Counted from the stretch's first letter, positions 1 through 9,372 are shown. The stretch is DNA of 64,000 nt from Curvibacter gracilis ATCC BAA-807 (GCF_000518645.1 NZ_JADZ01000006.1:248001-312000), one strand, 5' to 3'. Translations and numbers: made by a program. The notes: generated by a model from the sequence alone, not told the origin.

Positions 1-159
1 TCTTCCAAGACTTCCCCCTGACCCCGGCCCACGAACCAGCCTTTGCCTTGCGCAAAGGGCTGCAGGGGATGTCGTCGATTTTTCTTTTCTCTTTTTGTTT
101 TCGACCCCTGCGGCCCTGCCCGGAAACCCCGGCGCCGCAAGCTGTTCGTGGAGCCCGAC
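1..159. other. leuA upstream region with short overlapping ORF
   Basis: No gene can be supported here. A T-rich stretch (about 75-105) is bracketed by GTCGA and TCGAC, which could pair. An ATG at 69, preceded by a purine-rich CAGGGG, opens a 48-codon frame rich in Phe, Leu and Ser at its start; it ends near 213, inside leuA. It could be a leader peptide or chance. The leuA frame itself is open upstream to 43, but that stretch (Cys/Arg/Phe-rich) does not look like LeuA. Confidence 0.3.
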
Positions 160-1857
160 ATGATTGCCAACCCGTCTGCCAAATACGCCCCCTTCGCCCC
201 GATCGCGCTCGCTGATCGCCAGTGGCCCTCGCGCACCATCACCCAGGCCCCCTTGTGGTTGTCCACCGACTTGCGCGATGGCAACCAGGCCTTGTTCGAG
301 CCGATGAATGCCGAGCGCAAGATGAGTCTGTTCAAGGAACTCGTGCGCATCGGCTTCAAGCAGATCGAGGTGGGTTTCCCGGCGGCCTCGCAGACCGACT
401 TCGACTTTGTGCGCAAACTCATCGAAGAAAGGCTGATCCCCGATGACGTGACCATCATGGTCATGACCCAATCGCGTGAAGAATTGATTGCCCGCACGGT
501 GGAGGCCGTGAAGGGCGCCCCGCGCGCCATCGTGCACCTGTACAACGCCACCGCACCGGCCTGGCGCCGCATCGTGTTCGGCATGAGCGTGCAGCAGGTG
601 ATGGGCTTGATCGCCCACCATGTGGGCTACCTCAAGCAGCTCACCGATGCCCAGCCCGACACCCGCTGGACCTTGCAGTACTCGCCCGAAACTTTCAGCG
701 CCACCGAGCTCGAGGTGTCGCTTGAAGCCTGCCACACCGCCATCAACACCTGGGGTGCCGGCCCGGGCCGCGAAGTGATCATCAACCTGCCCACCACGGT
801 GGAGAACGCCACGGCCAACGTGTTTGCCGACCAGATCGAATGGATGCACCGCCACCTGGTGCCGCGTGAACACATCGTGTTGTCGGTGCACCCGCACAAC
901 GACCGCGGCACGGGTGTGGCAGCCGCCGAGTTCGCGATGATGGCAGGTGCCGATCGCGTGGAAGGCTGCCTGTTCGGCAATGGCGAGCGCTGCGGCAATG
1001 TGGACATCGTGACCCTGGCGCTCAACCTCTACACGCAGGGCGTGCACCCCCAGCTCGATTTTTCGGACATCAACGCCGTGGCCCGCGTGGCCGAAGAGTG
1101 CACCTCGATCCCGGTGCACCCGCGCCACCCCTATGCCGGGGACCTGGTCTTCACCGCGTTCTCGGGCTCGCACCAGGACGCGATCAAGAAGGGCTTTGCC
1201 GCCCAGGACCCGAACGGCTTGTGGGAAGTGCCCTACCTGCCGATCGACCCGGCCGACCTCGGCCGCACCTATGACAGCGTGATCCGGGTGAACAGCCAGT
1301 CGGGCAAAGGGGGCATCGCCTTCTTGCTGGAGCGTGAGCGCGGCGTGGTGATGCCGCGCCGCATGCAGGTTGAGTTCAGTGCCGTGGTGCAACGCCAGAC
1401 CGATGCCAGCGAGACCGAAATCAATGGCGAAGACATCTGGGCCTTGTTCCGTCAAACCTACCTGCGCGGCAGCAGCACCGGCAGCGATGCCATCCAGTAC
1501 CACGGCCACACCCTGGACGGCAGCGGACAGGGCATCGAACTGGACTTGAGCATCCAGGGCGTGCGTCAGCGCCTGTCGGGCCAGGGCAATGGGCCGATCG
1601 CCGCCACCGTGGACGCCTTGGGCCTGCCGATGCGGGTGGACAGCTATGAAGAACGCGCCACCGGCAGCGGCGCCGATGCCCAGGCCCTGGCGATTGTGGA
1701 AGCCGCCCTCGAAGGCGTGGCCGGCAGCGGCTTTGGCGTGGGCATGAGCCACAACATCGTCACCGCCTCGATCCAGGCCGTGATCAGCGTGGCCAACCGC
1801 TTGCAGGAACGTCGCCCGGCGCGTGAAGGCGAAGGCTGTGCCGAGGTGCAGGCATGA
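160..1857 (+). CDS. leuA: 2-isopropylmalate synthase
   Basis: Condenses acetyl-CoA with 2-oxoisovalerate, the first committed step of leucine synthesis, in the cytoplasm. The 565-residue product has the HMGL-like TIM barrel with the N-terminal [11 protein letters not shown] motif, where the Asp binds the metal, the HPHNDRGTG histidine motif and [10 protein letters not shown]. The C-terminal third matches the LeuA dimer domain that carries leucine feedback inhibition. The length is that of the long type-2 enzyme. I take the ATG at 160 as start because similarity to LeuA begins there; the open frame upstream is low-complexity. The stop overlaps the next start by ATGA, so the two genes are probably cotranscribed. 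No other leu or ilv gene is in the window. Confidence 0.95.
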   Translation: MIANPSAKYAPFAPIALADRQWPSRTITQAPLWLSTDLRDGNQALFEPMNAERKMSLFKELVRIGFKQIEVGFPAASQTDFDFVRKLIEERLIPDDVTIMVMTQSREELIARTVEAVKGAPRAIVHLYNATAPAWRRIVFGMSVQQVMGLIAHHVGYLKQLTDAQPDTRWTLQYSPETFSATELEVSLEACHTAINTWGAGPGREVIINLPTTVENATANVFADQIEWMHRHLVPREHIVLSVHPHNDRGTGVAAAEFAMMAGADRVEGCLFGNGERCGNVDIVTLALNLYTQGVHPQLDFSDINAVARVAEECTSIPVHPRHPYAGDLVFTAFSGSHQDAIKKGFAAQDPNGLWEVPYLPIDPADLGRTYDSVIRVNSQSGKGGIAFLLERERGVVMPRRMQVEFSAVVQRQTDASETEINGEDIWALFRQTYLRGSSTGSDAIQYHGHTLDGSGQGIELDLSIQGVRQRLSGQGNGPIAATVDALGLPMRVDSYEERATGSGADAQALAIVEAALEGVAGSGFGVGMSHNIVTASIQAVISVANRLQERRPAREGEGCAEVQA

Positions 1858-2354
1858 GCGCGCGTGAACCGCAGCACACCCTGGCCTGGCCGATCCGGCC
1901 GGCCGGCCCGGGTGACACCGATGCCATCCAGGCCCTGATGGTGGCGGCCACCATCCGTTCGATCTGGCCCACCCTGGACGCGGAAGCACGTGACCCGGTG
2001 CTGGCCAGCTACGCCCGCGCCGGCCTGCGCCAGCGCCTGGGCGATGGGCAGCATCATTTCTGGGTGGCGCTGGACGCCGAAGGTGGCGACCCCTGCGGCG
2101 TGATCGCCCTGCACGGGCCGCGCAAGCTGCAGTACCTGTTCGTGCGCCCACGCTGGCAGCGCAGCGGCGTGGGCCGCGCCCTGTGGCAGGTGGCGCGCGA
2201 GCACGCGCTCAAGCTGCAGGCCGACCCGGCGCCCTTCACGGTGAACGCCTCGCTCAACGCGGTGCCGGCCTATGAAAAGCTGGGCTTTGTGGCCGATGGG
2301 GCCGCGCAAGAAGAGGGCGGCTGGCGCTGGCAGCCCATGCTGGCGCAGGGCTGA
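1854..2354 (+). CDS. GNAT family N-acetyltransferase
   Basis: A 166-residue protein with the acetyl-CoA-binding GNAT core: the stretch [18 protein letters not shown] is the motif A pattern (V-R-P-x-x-Q/R-x-x-G-x-G/A), and [11 protein letters not shown] is the usual C-terminal motif B. The acceptor cannot be read from sequence. It overlaps leuA by four bases (ATGA), which suggests translational coupling with leucine synthesis, but no functional link is known to me. Confidence 0.85.
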   Translation: MSAREPQHTLAWPIRPAGPGDTDAIQALMVAATIRSIWPTLDAEARDPVLASYARAGLRQRLGDGQHHFWVALDAEGGDPCGVIALHGPRKLQYLFVRPRWQRSGVGRALWQVAREHALKLQADPAPFTVNASLNAVPAYEKLGFVADGAAQEEGGWRWQPMLAQG

Positions 2355-2466
2355 GGGCATGAGCAAGCTCCGGGCACGGGGTGCCAGGGAAAGCACGGTC
2401 CCACGAAGACCTTGACCAGAGGCAGTCACAAAATGACACTAGCTGACCTTCCCTCCCGATGCCCCG

Positions 2467-3351
2467 ATGGACACCTCCGACCCCCATGCCAGTGATGCTG
2501 CAGCCACCCCTGTGTTCCTGAAGTGGCCCCTGCGCGACTTGCGAACCTGGGTGCGGCATTTCATGCGCGCCGAGATCCCGGTGCTGGCCAGCACGGCACA
2601 GGCCCTGGAGGAACTGCGGGCCCGCGAGGACGACATCGGCCCCGGCGACCTGGGGCCGGTGCTTCGCGCCGACCCGCTGATGACGGTGAAGTTCATGGCC
2701 CATGTGGCCACGCTGCGCCGCGATGAAGACGACACCGAGACCGAAAGCATCACCAGCGCACTGGTGATGACGGGCATCACACCGTTCTTCAACCGATTCG
2801 GCCCGCAGCCCACGGTGGAGGATCGCCTGCGCGAACAGCCCGAGGCTCTCGAGGCCTTGTACGAGGTGCTGCAACGCAGCGAGCGCGCCGCCCATTTCGC
2901 CATGGCCTTTGCGGTGCACCGCAGTGACACCGACATCGACATGATCCACGAGGCTGCCTTTTTGCACGACTTTGCCGAGCTGCTGATGTGGTGCCATGCC
3001 CCCGACCTGATGCTGCAGGTGCGCCAGGCCCAGCAACGCGACCCAGGCCTGCGCAGTGTGCTGGCGCAGCGCAGCCTGCTCAATGTCGAGCTTGACGACC
3101 TGCGCCAGGCGCTGCTGCGCCTGTGGCACCTGCCCCGGTTGCTGATCCGCATCAGCGACGGCAAGCACGCCGACCACCCCAGTGTGCAGAACGTGGTGCT
3201 GGCCTCGCGGCTGGCCCGCCACACCATGAAGGGTTGGGACAACCCGGCCCTGGGCAGCGATGTGGAGGAGCTGTCCAAGCTGCTCAACGCGAGCCCGCGC
3301 GTGACGCTGGCCTTTTTGCACAAGGTCGACTCGGCCAGCGCGCCGGGCTGA
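2467..3351 (+). CDS. HDOD domain-containing protein
   Basis: A 294-residue soluble protein. The helical region from about residue 20 to 270 has the HDOD layout: an N-terminal stretch with the spaced hydrophobics of LGPVLRADPLMTVKFM, a middle stretch ALVMTGITPFFNRF, and AFLHDFAELLMW, a relic of the HD metal motif. HDOD proteins lack the catalytic HD residues and act in signalling, often with cyclic-di-GMP circuits, which fits the many GGDEF/EAL/HD-GYP proteins in this window. It stands alone, with a GC-only palindrome (3379-3396) after it. Confidence 0.8.
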   Translation: MDTSDPHASDAAATPVFLKWPLRDLRTWVRHFMRAEIPVLASTAQALEELRAREDDIGPGDLGPVLRADPLMTVKFMAHVATLRRDEDDTETESITSALVMTGITPFFNRFGPQPTVEDRLREQPEALEALYEVLQRSERAAHFAMAFAVHRSDTDIDMIHEAAFLHDFAELLMWCHAPDLMLQVRQAQQRDPGLRSVLAQRSLLNVELDDLRQALLRLWHLPRLLIRISDGKHADHPSVQNVVLASRLARHTMKGWDNPALGSDVEELSKLLNASPRVTLAFLHKVDSASAPG

Positions 3352-3378
3352 TTCTCACGTCTCCTGATGCCCTCGGAT

Positions 3379-3396
3379 CCGGCCCGATCGGGCCGG
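3379..3396. terminator. GC-rich perfect palindrome after the HDOD gene
   Basis: The 18-bp palindrome CCGGCCCGATCGGGCCGG sits 27 bp after the HDOD stop codon. It would form a strong hairpin but has no T-tract, so it may be a weak terminator or a transcript 3'-end stabiliser. Confidence 0.4.
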
Positions 3397-3437
3397 TGTC
3401 TTGCCTGCGCCAGCAGGAAATGGACAACTCACCCATA

Positions 3438-3457
3438 ATAGATGCATATACATCTAT
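3438..3457. promoter_or_regulatory. palindromic operator before the MATE exporter
   Basis: ATAGATGCATATACATCTAT is an inverted repeat with 9 of 10 base pairs matching. It lies 33 bp upstream of the exporter start and directly after a CATAAT -10-like hexamer (3434-3439), where a repressor would block transcription. The length and symmetry suit a dimeric winged-helix regulator such as a MarR, PadR or GntR type. The regulator cannot be named from sequence. Confidence 0.55.
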
Positions 3458-3490
3458 CAAGGCCAACCTGGGTTGGCTCACCGAGACACC

Positions 3491-4888
3491 ATGCACCCCC
3501 CACACGCCACGGCCCAAGCGCCAGCGCCAGCAGCCTCCCCTGCCATGGACCCCCGCACCCGTCTGCTGCTGGAAGGGCCGATCGCGCCGACCTTGCTGCG
3601 CCTGGCCGCCCCCAATGTGATCGTGATGGTGGCCCAGGCCGCCGCCGGCCTGATCGAGACCTGGTTTGTGGGTCGATTGGGCACCGACGCGCTGGCCGGC
3701 ATGGCCCTGGTGTTTCCGGTGGTGATGCTGATGCAGATGATGTCGGCCGGCGCCATGGGCGGCGGCATTGCCTCGGCCATTGCGCGGGCGCTGGGCGCCC
3801 ACCGGCGCCACGATGCCCACGCGCTGGTGTTCCATGCGCTGGTGCTGTCGGGCCTGTTCGGGCTGGCTTTCACGGCAGCGGCGCTGCTGGGCGGTGAGCA
3901 CCTGTACGCGGCCATGGGCGGGCGGGGCGGCTCGCTGCAGGCCGCTCTGGTGTATTCGAACTGGGTGTTTGCCGGGGCGGTGCTGGTGTGGCTGTTCAAC
4001 TCGCTGGCCTCGGTGATCCGGGGCACGGGCAACATGGCCTTGCCGGCGCAGGTGATCAGCGTGGGCACCCTGCTGCTGCTGCCGGTTTCACCGCTGCTGA
4101 TCTTCGGCTGGGGCCCGGTGCCGGCCATGGGCATTGCCGGTGGGGCCCTGGCCCTGCTGCTGTATTACGCCGGCGGTTCAGTGGCACTGGGCCTGTGGTT
4201 GCTGTCGCCACGCAGCCTGCTGCGCCCCACCTGGGCCGATGCCGGGCTGCGCTGGCCGCTGTTTCGCGATATCCTGCGCGTGGGCCTGGCCGGTGCGGTG
4301 TCCACGGTGGCCACCAATGTGGCGATTGCCATCGCCACCGGGCTGGCCGGGCGCTTCGGGCCCGAGGCCATTGCCGGCTATGGCACGGCCTCGCGGCTCG
4401 AGTACCTGCTGGTGCCGCTGGTGTTTGGCTTCGGGGGCCCGTTGGTGGCCATGGTGGGCACCGCGGTCGGGGCGGGCCGGCGTGAACGGGCCTTGCGCGC
4501 CACCTGGATCGGGGCGGCCATGGCGGTGCTGCTGTGCGAACTGATCGGGCTGGCGGCAGCGGCTTTTCCCCACGCCTGGCTGTCGCTGTTCGACAGCGAT
4601 GCCGGCATGCAGGCGGTGGGCGCGCAATACCTGCGCATCGTGGGCCCGGTGTACGGTTTGTTCGGCCTGGGGCTGATCCTGTACTTTGCCTCGCAGGGGG
4701 CAGGGCGCCTGCTGTGGCCGGTGCTGGGCAACATCGCGCGGCTGGTGATTGCCGCGCTGGGGGGCTGGCTGGCCTGGCGGGCGGGCTGGGGTCTGGCCGG
4801 GGTGTTTGCAGCCCAGGCCTTGGCGCTGGCAGCCTATGGCGGCATCAACGCCGCAGCCATCGCCAAAGGGGTGTGGTTCAGCGATTGA
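3491..4888 (+). CDS. MATE family efflux transporter
   Basis: A 465-residue inner-membrane protein with about twelve hydrophobic segments in two similar halves, as in the NorM/DinF multidrug and toxin extrusion family, which export cationic drugs in exchange for Na+ or H+. The N-terminal half contains the family pattern PNVIVMVAQAAAGLIETWFVG and a GTDALAGMALVFP segment. The ATG at 3491 is preferred; an upstream TTG at 3401 would put the operator palindrome inside the gene. A second ATG at 3545 (MDPRTR) is also possible. It converges on the GntR gene with 21 bp between the stops. Confidence 0.88.
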   Translation: MHPPHATAQAPAPAASPAMDPRTRLLLEGPIAPTLLRLAAPNVIVMVAQAAAGLIETWFVGRLGTDALAGMALVFPVVMLMQMMSAGAMGGGIASAIARALGAHRRHDAHALVFHALVLSGLFGLAFTAAALLGGEHLYAAMGGRGGSLQAALVYSNWVFAGAVLVWLFNSLASVIRGTGNMALPAQVISVGTLLLLPVSPLLIFGWGPVPAMGIAGGALALLLYYAGGSVALGLWLLSPRSLLRPTWADAGLRWPLFRDILRVGLAGAVSTVATNVAIAIATGLAGRFGPEAIAGYGTASRLEYLLVPLVFGFGGPLVAMVGTAVGAGRRERALRATWIGAAMAVLLCELIGLAAAAFPHAWLSLFDSDAGMQAVGAQYLRIVGPVYGLFGLGLILYFASQGAGRLLWPVLGNIARLVIAALGGWLAWRAGWGLAGVFAAQALALAAYGGINAAAIAKGVWFSD

Positions 4889-4909
4889 GCCCCTGGCACC
4901 GACCTGGCG

Positions 4910-5587
4910 TCAGGCGGCTTCGAGCCGGGCCAGCGTCAGGCGGATGGCCTCGGCGATCTGGTCGCGGCGCAGCACGATGTGATCGCTCAAGTGCTGCTCG
5001 GCGGCGCTGGCATCGCGTCGCCGCAGGGCCTCCAGAATGGCCTGATGCTCTTGCTGTGTCGAATCACGGCCCACGTGTTCCATGTCGATCCAACGCAGAA
5101 AGCGAATGCGGTCGTTCAGGCTGGCCAACATGCGCTGCAATTCTGCATTGCCGGACATGGCCGCCAAACGCCGGTGAAAGGCCTCATCCAGGGCCACCAG
5201 TTCGGCCATCGGCGTGTCGACAGACACCGCGCGGCTGTGGTTCAGAAAAGTCTGAGCCTCATCGAGTTGCTCAGGTGTGCCGCGCAGCAAGGCCAGGCGC
5301 AGGCATTCGCGCTCCACCGCCACCCGGGCCTCGTACAGGTCCAGCGTCTCCTGCACATCGAGTGGGCGCCGCATGAAACCCCGGGAGCAGGGCTGCAGAA
5401 AGCCCTCGGTCACCAAGCGGTTGAGGGCCTCGCGCACGGGGGTGCGGCTGACGCCCAGGCGGGCGGCCAGTTCGATCTCGCTCAGGCGCTCGCCCGGCTT
5501 GAGCTGGCAGCTGATGGCCATCTCACGCAAGGTGTTGAACACGCCGCTGCCGCGTTCACGCCGGATCGAGGAAATGGGGGCTTTCAT
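4910..5587 (-). CDS. GntR family regulator, FCD (FadR-like) subgroup
   Basis: A 225-residue regulator. Residues about 10-75 form the winged helix-turn-helix with the GntR signature LSEIELAARLGVSRTPVREAL. The rest is an all-helical FCD effector domain with the metal-binding pattern D...H (ALDEAFHRRLA), then H in QQEHQAILEAL and H in LSDH. FCD regulators usually repress catabolic genes and are released by an organic-acid ligand. The ATG at 5587 (MKAPIS) is chosen over one ten codons upstream because the palindrome at 5621-5638 then lies outside the gene. It is divergent from the ThDP enzyme gene, its probable target. Confidence 0.88.
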   Translation of the reverse strand: MKAPISSIRRERGSGVFNTLREMAISCQLKPGERLSEIELAARLGVSRTPVREALNRLVTEGFLQPCSRGFMRRPLDVQETLDLYEARVAVERECLRLALLRGTPEQLDEAQTFLNHSRAVSVDTPMAELVALDEAFHRRLAAMSGNAELQRMLASLNDRIRFLRWIDMEHVGRDSTQQEHQAILEALRRRDASAAEQHLSDHIVLRRDQIAEAIRLTLARLEAA

Positions 5588-5620
5588 GGGTCTGGATTGT
5601 GCCTCTGGACGCTGCACCCG

Positions 5621-5638
5621 ATTTAAGTATACTTAAAT
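5621..5638. promoter_or_regulatory. perfect palindrome, likely GntR operator
   Basis: ATTTAAGTATACTTAAAT is a perfect 18-bp palindrome in the gap between the divergent GntR regulator and ThDP enzyme genes. FCD-type GntR proteins commonly bind sites with a GTATAC core such as TTGTATACAA, and the core here fits. It could serve autoregulation and control of the catabolic genes at once. Confidence 0.7.
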
Positions 5639-5704
5639 TGCGACTCGCCTTTCGAGGCCGACCCGCTGCTGGCAGCAGCCCCACTTTCACGCAATGGATG
5701 GTTC

Positions 5705-7402
5705 ATGAGCTCTTCTTTCAACGGTGCCGACGGCCTGGTGCGCATGCTGCAACTCAATGGTGTGAAGCACATCTTCGGCCTATGCGGCGACACCAGCCTG
5801 CCTTTCTACGATGCGTTGGCCCGGCTGGACCATGGCATCGACCACATCCTGACGCGCGATGAACGCAGCGCCGGCTACATGGCCGATGGCTATGCCCGGG
5901 TGACCGGCAAGGTGGGGGTGTGCGAAGGCCCGAGCGGTGGCGGTGCCACCTACCTGTTGCCGGGCCTGGTGGAGGCCAATGAATCCTCGGTGCCGGTGCT
6001 GGGCATCACCTCCGATGTGTCGGTGGGCGCGCGCGGCAAGTTTCCGCTGACCGAGCTGGACCAGCAGGCGCTGTACAAGCCGCTGACCAAATGGAACACC
6101 ACCATCGACCGGGTGGACCAGATCCCCGGCGCGGTGCGCAGCGCCTTCCGGGCCATGACCACGGGCCGCCCCGGGGCGGCCCACATCGCCTTGCCCTACG
6201 ACGTGCAAAAACACGCCCTGGACCCGGCCGAGGTGTGGGCCCAGCCCGGGCACGACCGCGTGCCGGCCTACCGCAGTGCGCCCGATCCGGCGGCGGTCGA
6301 GCAGGCGGCCGAGCGCCTGGTGGCCGCCCGCTCGCCCGTGATCATCTGCGGCGGCGGGGTGGTGATTGCCGGCGCCAGCGAGGCCCTGGCCGAGTTGGCC
6401 ACCGCCCTCAACGCTCCGGTGTGCACCACCGTCAGCGGCCAGGGCAGCCTGGCCGACACCCACCCCTTGAATGCCGGGGTGGTGGGCACCAACGGGGGCG
6501 TGGCTGCCACCCGCGCGGTGGTGGCGCAGGCCGACCTGGTGCTGTTCGTGGCCTGCCGCGCCGGCTCGACCACCACCGAGCACTGGCAGATGCCGCCGCG
6601 CAGCGTCACCATCGTGCACCTGGATGTGGACCCCATGACCATCGCCACCAACTACCGCACCGACGTGGCCCTGGTAGGCGATGCCTTGCTGGGCCTGCAG
6701 GCCTTGGCGGCGGCCGTGGCGCAGCGGGCTGACCAGAGGCCGGCCGACGCGGCCGATGGCCGAGCCCTGGCAGCACGCGCGCGGGCCGAGAAGCAGGCCT
6801 TCTTCGCCCCGCTGGCCGCCTCGCTCGACCGCCCGATCAAGCCTGAGCGCGTGGTCGATCTGCTGAACCGCCTGCTGCCGGCCCGCGCCATCGTGGTAGC
6901 CGATCCGGGCACGCCTTGTCCTTACTTCTCGGCCTACTTCAATGCCCCCCAGGCGGGGCGACATTTCATCACCAACCGGGCGCACGGCGCGCTGGGTTTT
7001 TCGATGTCGGCCGGTGTCGGTGCGGCCTTCGGCCAGCCCGATTCGGTGGTGGTGTCGGTGATGGGCGACGGCAGCTTCGGCTTCACCTGTGGAGAACTGG
7101 AAACCATCGTGCGCCGCAACGTGCCACTGAAGATGATCGTGTTTTCGAACTCGGTGTACGGCTGGATCAAGGCCAGCCAGAAGACCGGCTACGAGCAGCG
7201 CTATTTTTCGGTCGACTTCAACCGCACCCAGCACGCCCGCGTGGCCGAAGCCTTCGGTGTGAAAGCCTGGCGGGTGGAAGACCCCTCGGAGCTCGAAGCC
7301 GCGCTCAAGGCCGCCCTGATGCACGATGGGCCCGCGCTGGTCGACGTGATCTCGCAGGAATTGCAGGACACTGCCGTACCCGTCAGCCAGTGGATGGGTT
7401 GA
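5705..7402 (+). CDS. thiamine diphosphate-dependent enzyme (acetolactate synthase/decarboxylase family)
   Basis: A 565-residue protein with the three-domain ThDP layout. The N-terminal PYR domain carries the catalytic glutamate E53 in DERSAGYMADGYAR. The middle domain has a Rossmann-like CGGGVVIAG segment. The C-terminal PP domain has GDGSFGF followed by the cofactor motif end FSNSVYG, which binds Mg2+ and diphosphate. Members include acetolactate synthase, benzoylformate decarboxylase and sulfoacetaldehyde acetyltransferase; no small regulatory subunit gene is nearby, so a biosynthetic acetolactate synthase is unlikely. The company of a GntR regulator, a Bug receptor and a glyoxalase-like protein suggests catabolism of a 2-oxo acid or similar compound. 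Confidence 0.85.
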   Translation: MSSSFNGADGLVRMLQLNGVKHIFGLCGDTSLPFYDALARLDHGIDHILTRDERSAGYMADGYARVTGKVGVCEGPSGGGATYLLPGLVEANESSVPVLGITSDVSVGARGKFPLTELDQQALYKPLTKWNTTIDRVDQIPGAVRSAFRAMTTGRPGAAHIALPYDVQKHALDPAEVWAQPGHDRVPAYRSAPDPAAVEQAAERLVAARSPVIICGGGVVIAGASEALAELATALNAPVCTTVSGQGSLADTHPLNAGVVGTNGGVAATRAVVAQADLVLFVACRAGSTTTEHWQMPPRSVTIVHLDVDPMTIATNYRTDVALVGDALLGLQALAAAVAQRADQRPADAADGRALAARARAEKQAFFAPLAASLDRPIKPERVVDLLNRLLPARAIVVADPGTPCPYFSAYFNAPQAGRHFITNRAHGALGFSMSAGVGAAFGQPDSVVVSVMGDGSFGFTCGELETIVRRNVPLKMIVFSNSVYGWIKASQKTGYEQRYFSVDFNRTQHARVAEAFGVKAWRVEDPSELEAALKAALMHDGPALVDVISQELQDTAVPVSQWMG

Positions 7403-7440
7403 CCCCCCACCCACCTCAGCCCCAACCCAGGAGTCTGCCC

Positions 7441-8421
7441 ATGTCCGATCTCCCCCTGCACCGCCGCCACGCCCTGAGCCTGCTGGGCGCAGCCGCCTTG
7501 GGGCTGCCCTCGGTGGCCCGCGCCGACAGCGACACCCCGCTCAAGCTGGTGATCACCTTTCCACCCGGGGGCAGCACCGACATCGCGGCGCGCATTCTGC
7601 AGCCGCGCCTGTCTGAAAAGCTCGGCCGCCCCGTGGTGATCGAAAACCGCCCCGGTGCCGCCAGCCAGGTGGCCACACAGTACGTGGCCAAGTCCGCCCC
7701 CGATGGCAACACCTTGCTGGTGAGCTTCGACACCCACGCCATCAACCCGATCGCCAAACCCCGCCTGCCCTACGACACCTTCAAGGATTTCACCGGGGTC
7801 TCGCTGGCGCTGCGTTTTCCGCTGGTGATTGCGGCCGCGGCCTCGGTGCCGGCACGTGATCTGCGCGGTTTCATCGAGGCGGCGCGCAAGGCGCCCGGGA
7901 AGTTCAGCTATGCCTCCACCGGCCTGGGCTCGATGAACCACCTGGTGATGGAAGACCTCAAGCGGCGCGCCGGCATCTTCGTCTTGCATGTGCCCTTCGG
8001 CGGGGGTGGCCCGGCCGTGCAGGCCGTGCTCGGTGATGTGACCAGCCTGACCCTGCTGAGCTATGCCGCACTGCGCAGCCAGATTGCGGCGGGCAAACTC
8101 AAGGCGCTGGCCGTGACCGGCGCGCGCCGCCTGCCGGAGTTGCCCGAGGTGCCCACCGTGGCCGAATCGGGCTACCCCGGCTTCGAGGCCTATTCGTGGA
8201 TCGGCATTTTTGCACCCTCAGGCACGGCCGCGGCCACGGTGCGCCAGCTGACCGAGGCTTTTCAGGCCACACTCAACAGCCCGGACATCCACCAGAAACT
8301 CAGCCAGGCGGGCTTTGAGGTGATGGCCACCGACGGCCCCGCACTGGAGCGCCACCTGAAAGACGAATACGAGCGCTGGGGCCTGTTCGTGCGCCAGACC
8401 CACCTCAAACTGGACGATTAG
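7441..8421 (+). CDS. Bug family solute-binding protein (tripartite tricarboxylate transport type)
   Basis: A 326-residue periplasmic receptor. The N-terminus has twin arginines (LHRRHALSLLGAAALG) and a cleavage site near ARADS, so Tat export is possible. The family signatures follow: LVITFPPGGSTDIAAR near residue 40, NRPGAASQVATQYVAKSAPDG, and PFGGGGPAVQAVLGD. Bug proteins bind carboxylated ligands. No TctA/TctB membrane partner is here, as is usual for the large orphan Bug sets in Burkholderiales. AGGAG lies 8 bases before the ATG. It follows the ThDP gene by 38 bp and is probably in the same operon. Confidence 0.9.
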   Translation: MSDLPLHRRHALSLLGAAALGLPSVARADSDTPLKLVITFPPGGSTDIAARILQPRLSEKLGRPVVIENRPGAASQVATQYVAKSAPDGNTLLVSFDTHAINPIAKPRLPYDTFKDFTGVSLALRFPLVIAAAASVPARDLRGFIEAARKAPGKFSYASTGLGSMNHLVMEDLKRRAGIFVLHVPFGGGGPAVQAVLGDVTSLTLLSYAALRSQIAAGKLKALAVTGARRLPELPEVPTVAESGYPGFEAYSWIGIFAPSGTAAATVRQLTEAFQATLNSPDIHQKLSQAGFEVMATDGPALERHLKDEYERWGLFVRQTHLKLDD

Positions 8422-8435
8422 AAAGAGATGCTTTC

Positions 8436-9260
8436 GTGACCCTGCCACTCGACCACATCGTCATTGCCGTGCAGCAGCTCGACCGGGCCATTGCCGACTA
8501 CCGGGCACTGGGCTTTCAGGTTTTGATCGGCGGCCGGCACAATGGACGCACCTCGCACAACGCGCTGGTGGTGTTCCAGGACGGCAGCTACCTCGAACTG
8601 ATCGCCTGGGAGGGCCCGGCGCCGCAGGAGCGCTGGTACACCACCCTGCAAAGTGCCGGCGAGGGCCTGGTCGACTTCGCCCTTCTGCCCGGTGACACCA
8701 CCGAGGTGCTGAACGCAGCGCGCTCGCGCGGACTGCTCAGCCTGGAGGGCCCTTTCGATGGCGCCCGCCTGCGCCCCGACGGCGCCCAACTGCGCTGGCA
8801 GACGGCCCGCCATGCCAGCCCCGACCTGCCCTTCTTGTGCGGTGACATCAGCCCGCGGGCGCTGCGGGTGTCCGAGTCACCCGCCGATCGCCTGCACCCC
8901 AATGGCGCCTTGGGCGTGGCCAGGCTGGACATTGCCGTGCTGGATCTGCCCACGTCACTGGCGCGCTACCAGGCCCTGCTGGGCCCCGATCTGGCAGCCG
9001 GCCCGGTGCTGCTGCGCGAAGGCGTGCAGCAAATCAGCCTGACTTTGGGCAGCACCGAACTGCGCCTGCTGAGCCCAGCCTCGGAGCAGGCCGACGGTGC
9101 ACAGGCCCAGGCGCTGAAACACCGCCTGGCCACCCGCGGCGAAGGCCCCTGCGCTCTGGTGTTGCGCAGTGATCTGACGACGGCCCGCCATGCCGAAGGC
9201 CCGGATGAGTTCAGCCACGGCGTGGCCCTGAGCTGGGCATCCCACGACGCACAGCCCTGA
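8436..9260 (+). CDS. glyoxalase-like (VOC superfamily) protein
   Basis: A 274-residue cytoplasmic protein with two VOC-type beta-alpha-beta-beta-beta repeats, the first opening with LDHIVIAVQQLDRAIADY and the second around residue 160 with GVARLDIAVLDLPTSLARY. This is the glyoxalase-like type of larger VOC proteins; the reaction is unknown. The GTG at 8436 is taken as start because the VOC fold begins right there and an AGAAAGAG sequence precedes it. It lies 14 bp after the Bug gene, completing the presumed catabolic operon. Confidence 0.8.
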   Translation: MTLPLDHIVIAVQQLDRAIADYRALGFQVLIGGRHNGRTSHNALVVFQDGSYLELIAWEGPAPQERWYTTLQSAGEGLVDFALLPGDTTEVLNAARSRGLLSLEGPFDGARLRPDGAQLRWQTARHASPDLPFLCGDISPRALRVSESPADRLHPNGALGVARLDIAVLDLPTSLARYQALLGPDLAAGPVLLREGVQQISLTLGSTELRLLSPASEQADGAQAQALKHRLATRGEGPCALVLRSDLTTARHAEGPDEFSHGVALSWASHDAQP

Positions 9261-9267
9261 AAACACG

Positions 9268-9290
9268 AAACCCCACGCCAGGTGGGGTTT
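9268..9290. terminator. bidirectional hairpin terminator between VOC gene and infA
   Basis: AAACCCCAC and GTGGGGTTT form a 9-bp stem around a 5-base loop. A on one side and T on the other let it end both the plus-strand VOC operon and minus-strand infA. Confidence 0.8.
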
Positions 9291-9372
9291 GCAGCCAGGC
9301 CCGCACACAAGGCGGGCTGGCAGTTCAATCGCTGAACAAGCCGGGCTGAATCAACTCAGCCGGGGGCAAGGA

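Noticed and set aside
43-159. N-terminal extension of LeuA
   Set aside because: The extra 39 residues are Cys/Arg/Phe-rich and unlike the LeuA family; the ATG at 160 gives the normal start.
3401-3490. Upstream TTG start for the MATE exporter
   Set aside because: It would place the operator palindrome and -10 element inside the coding sequence.
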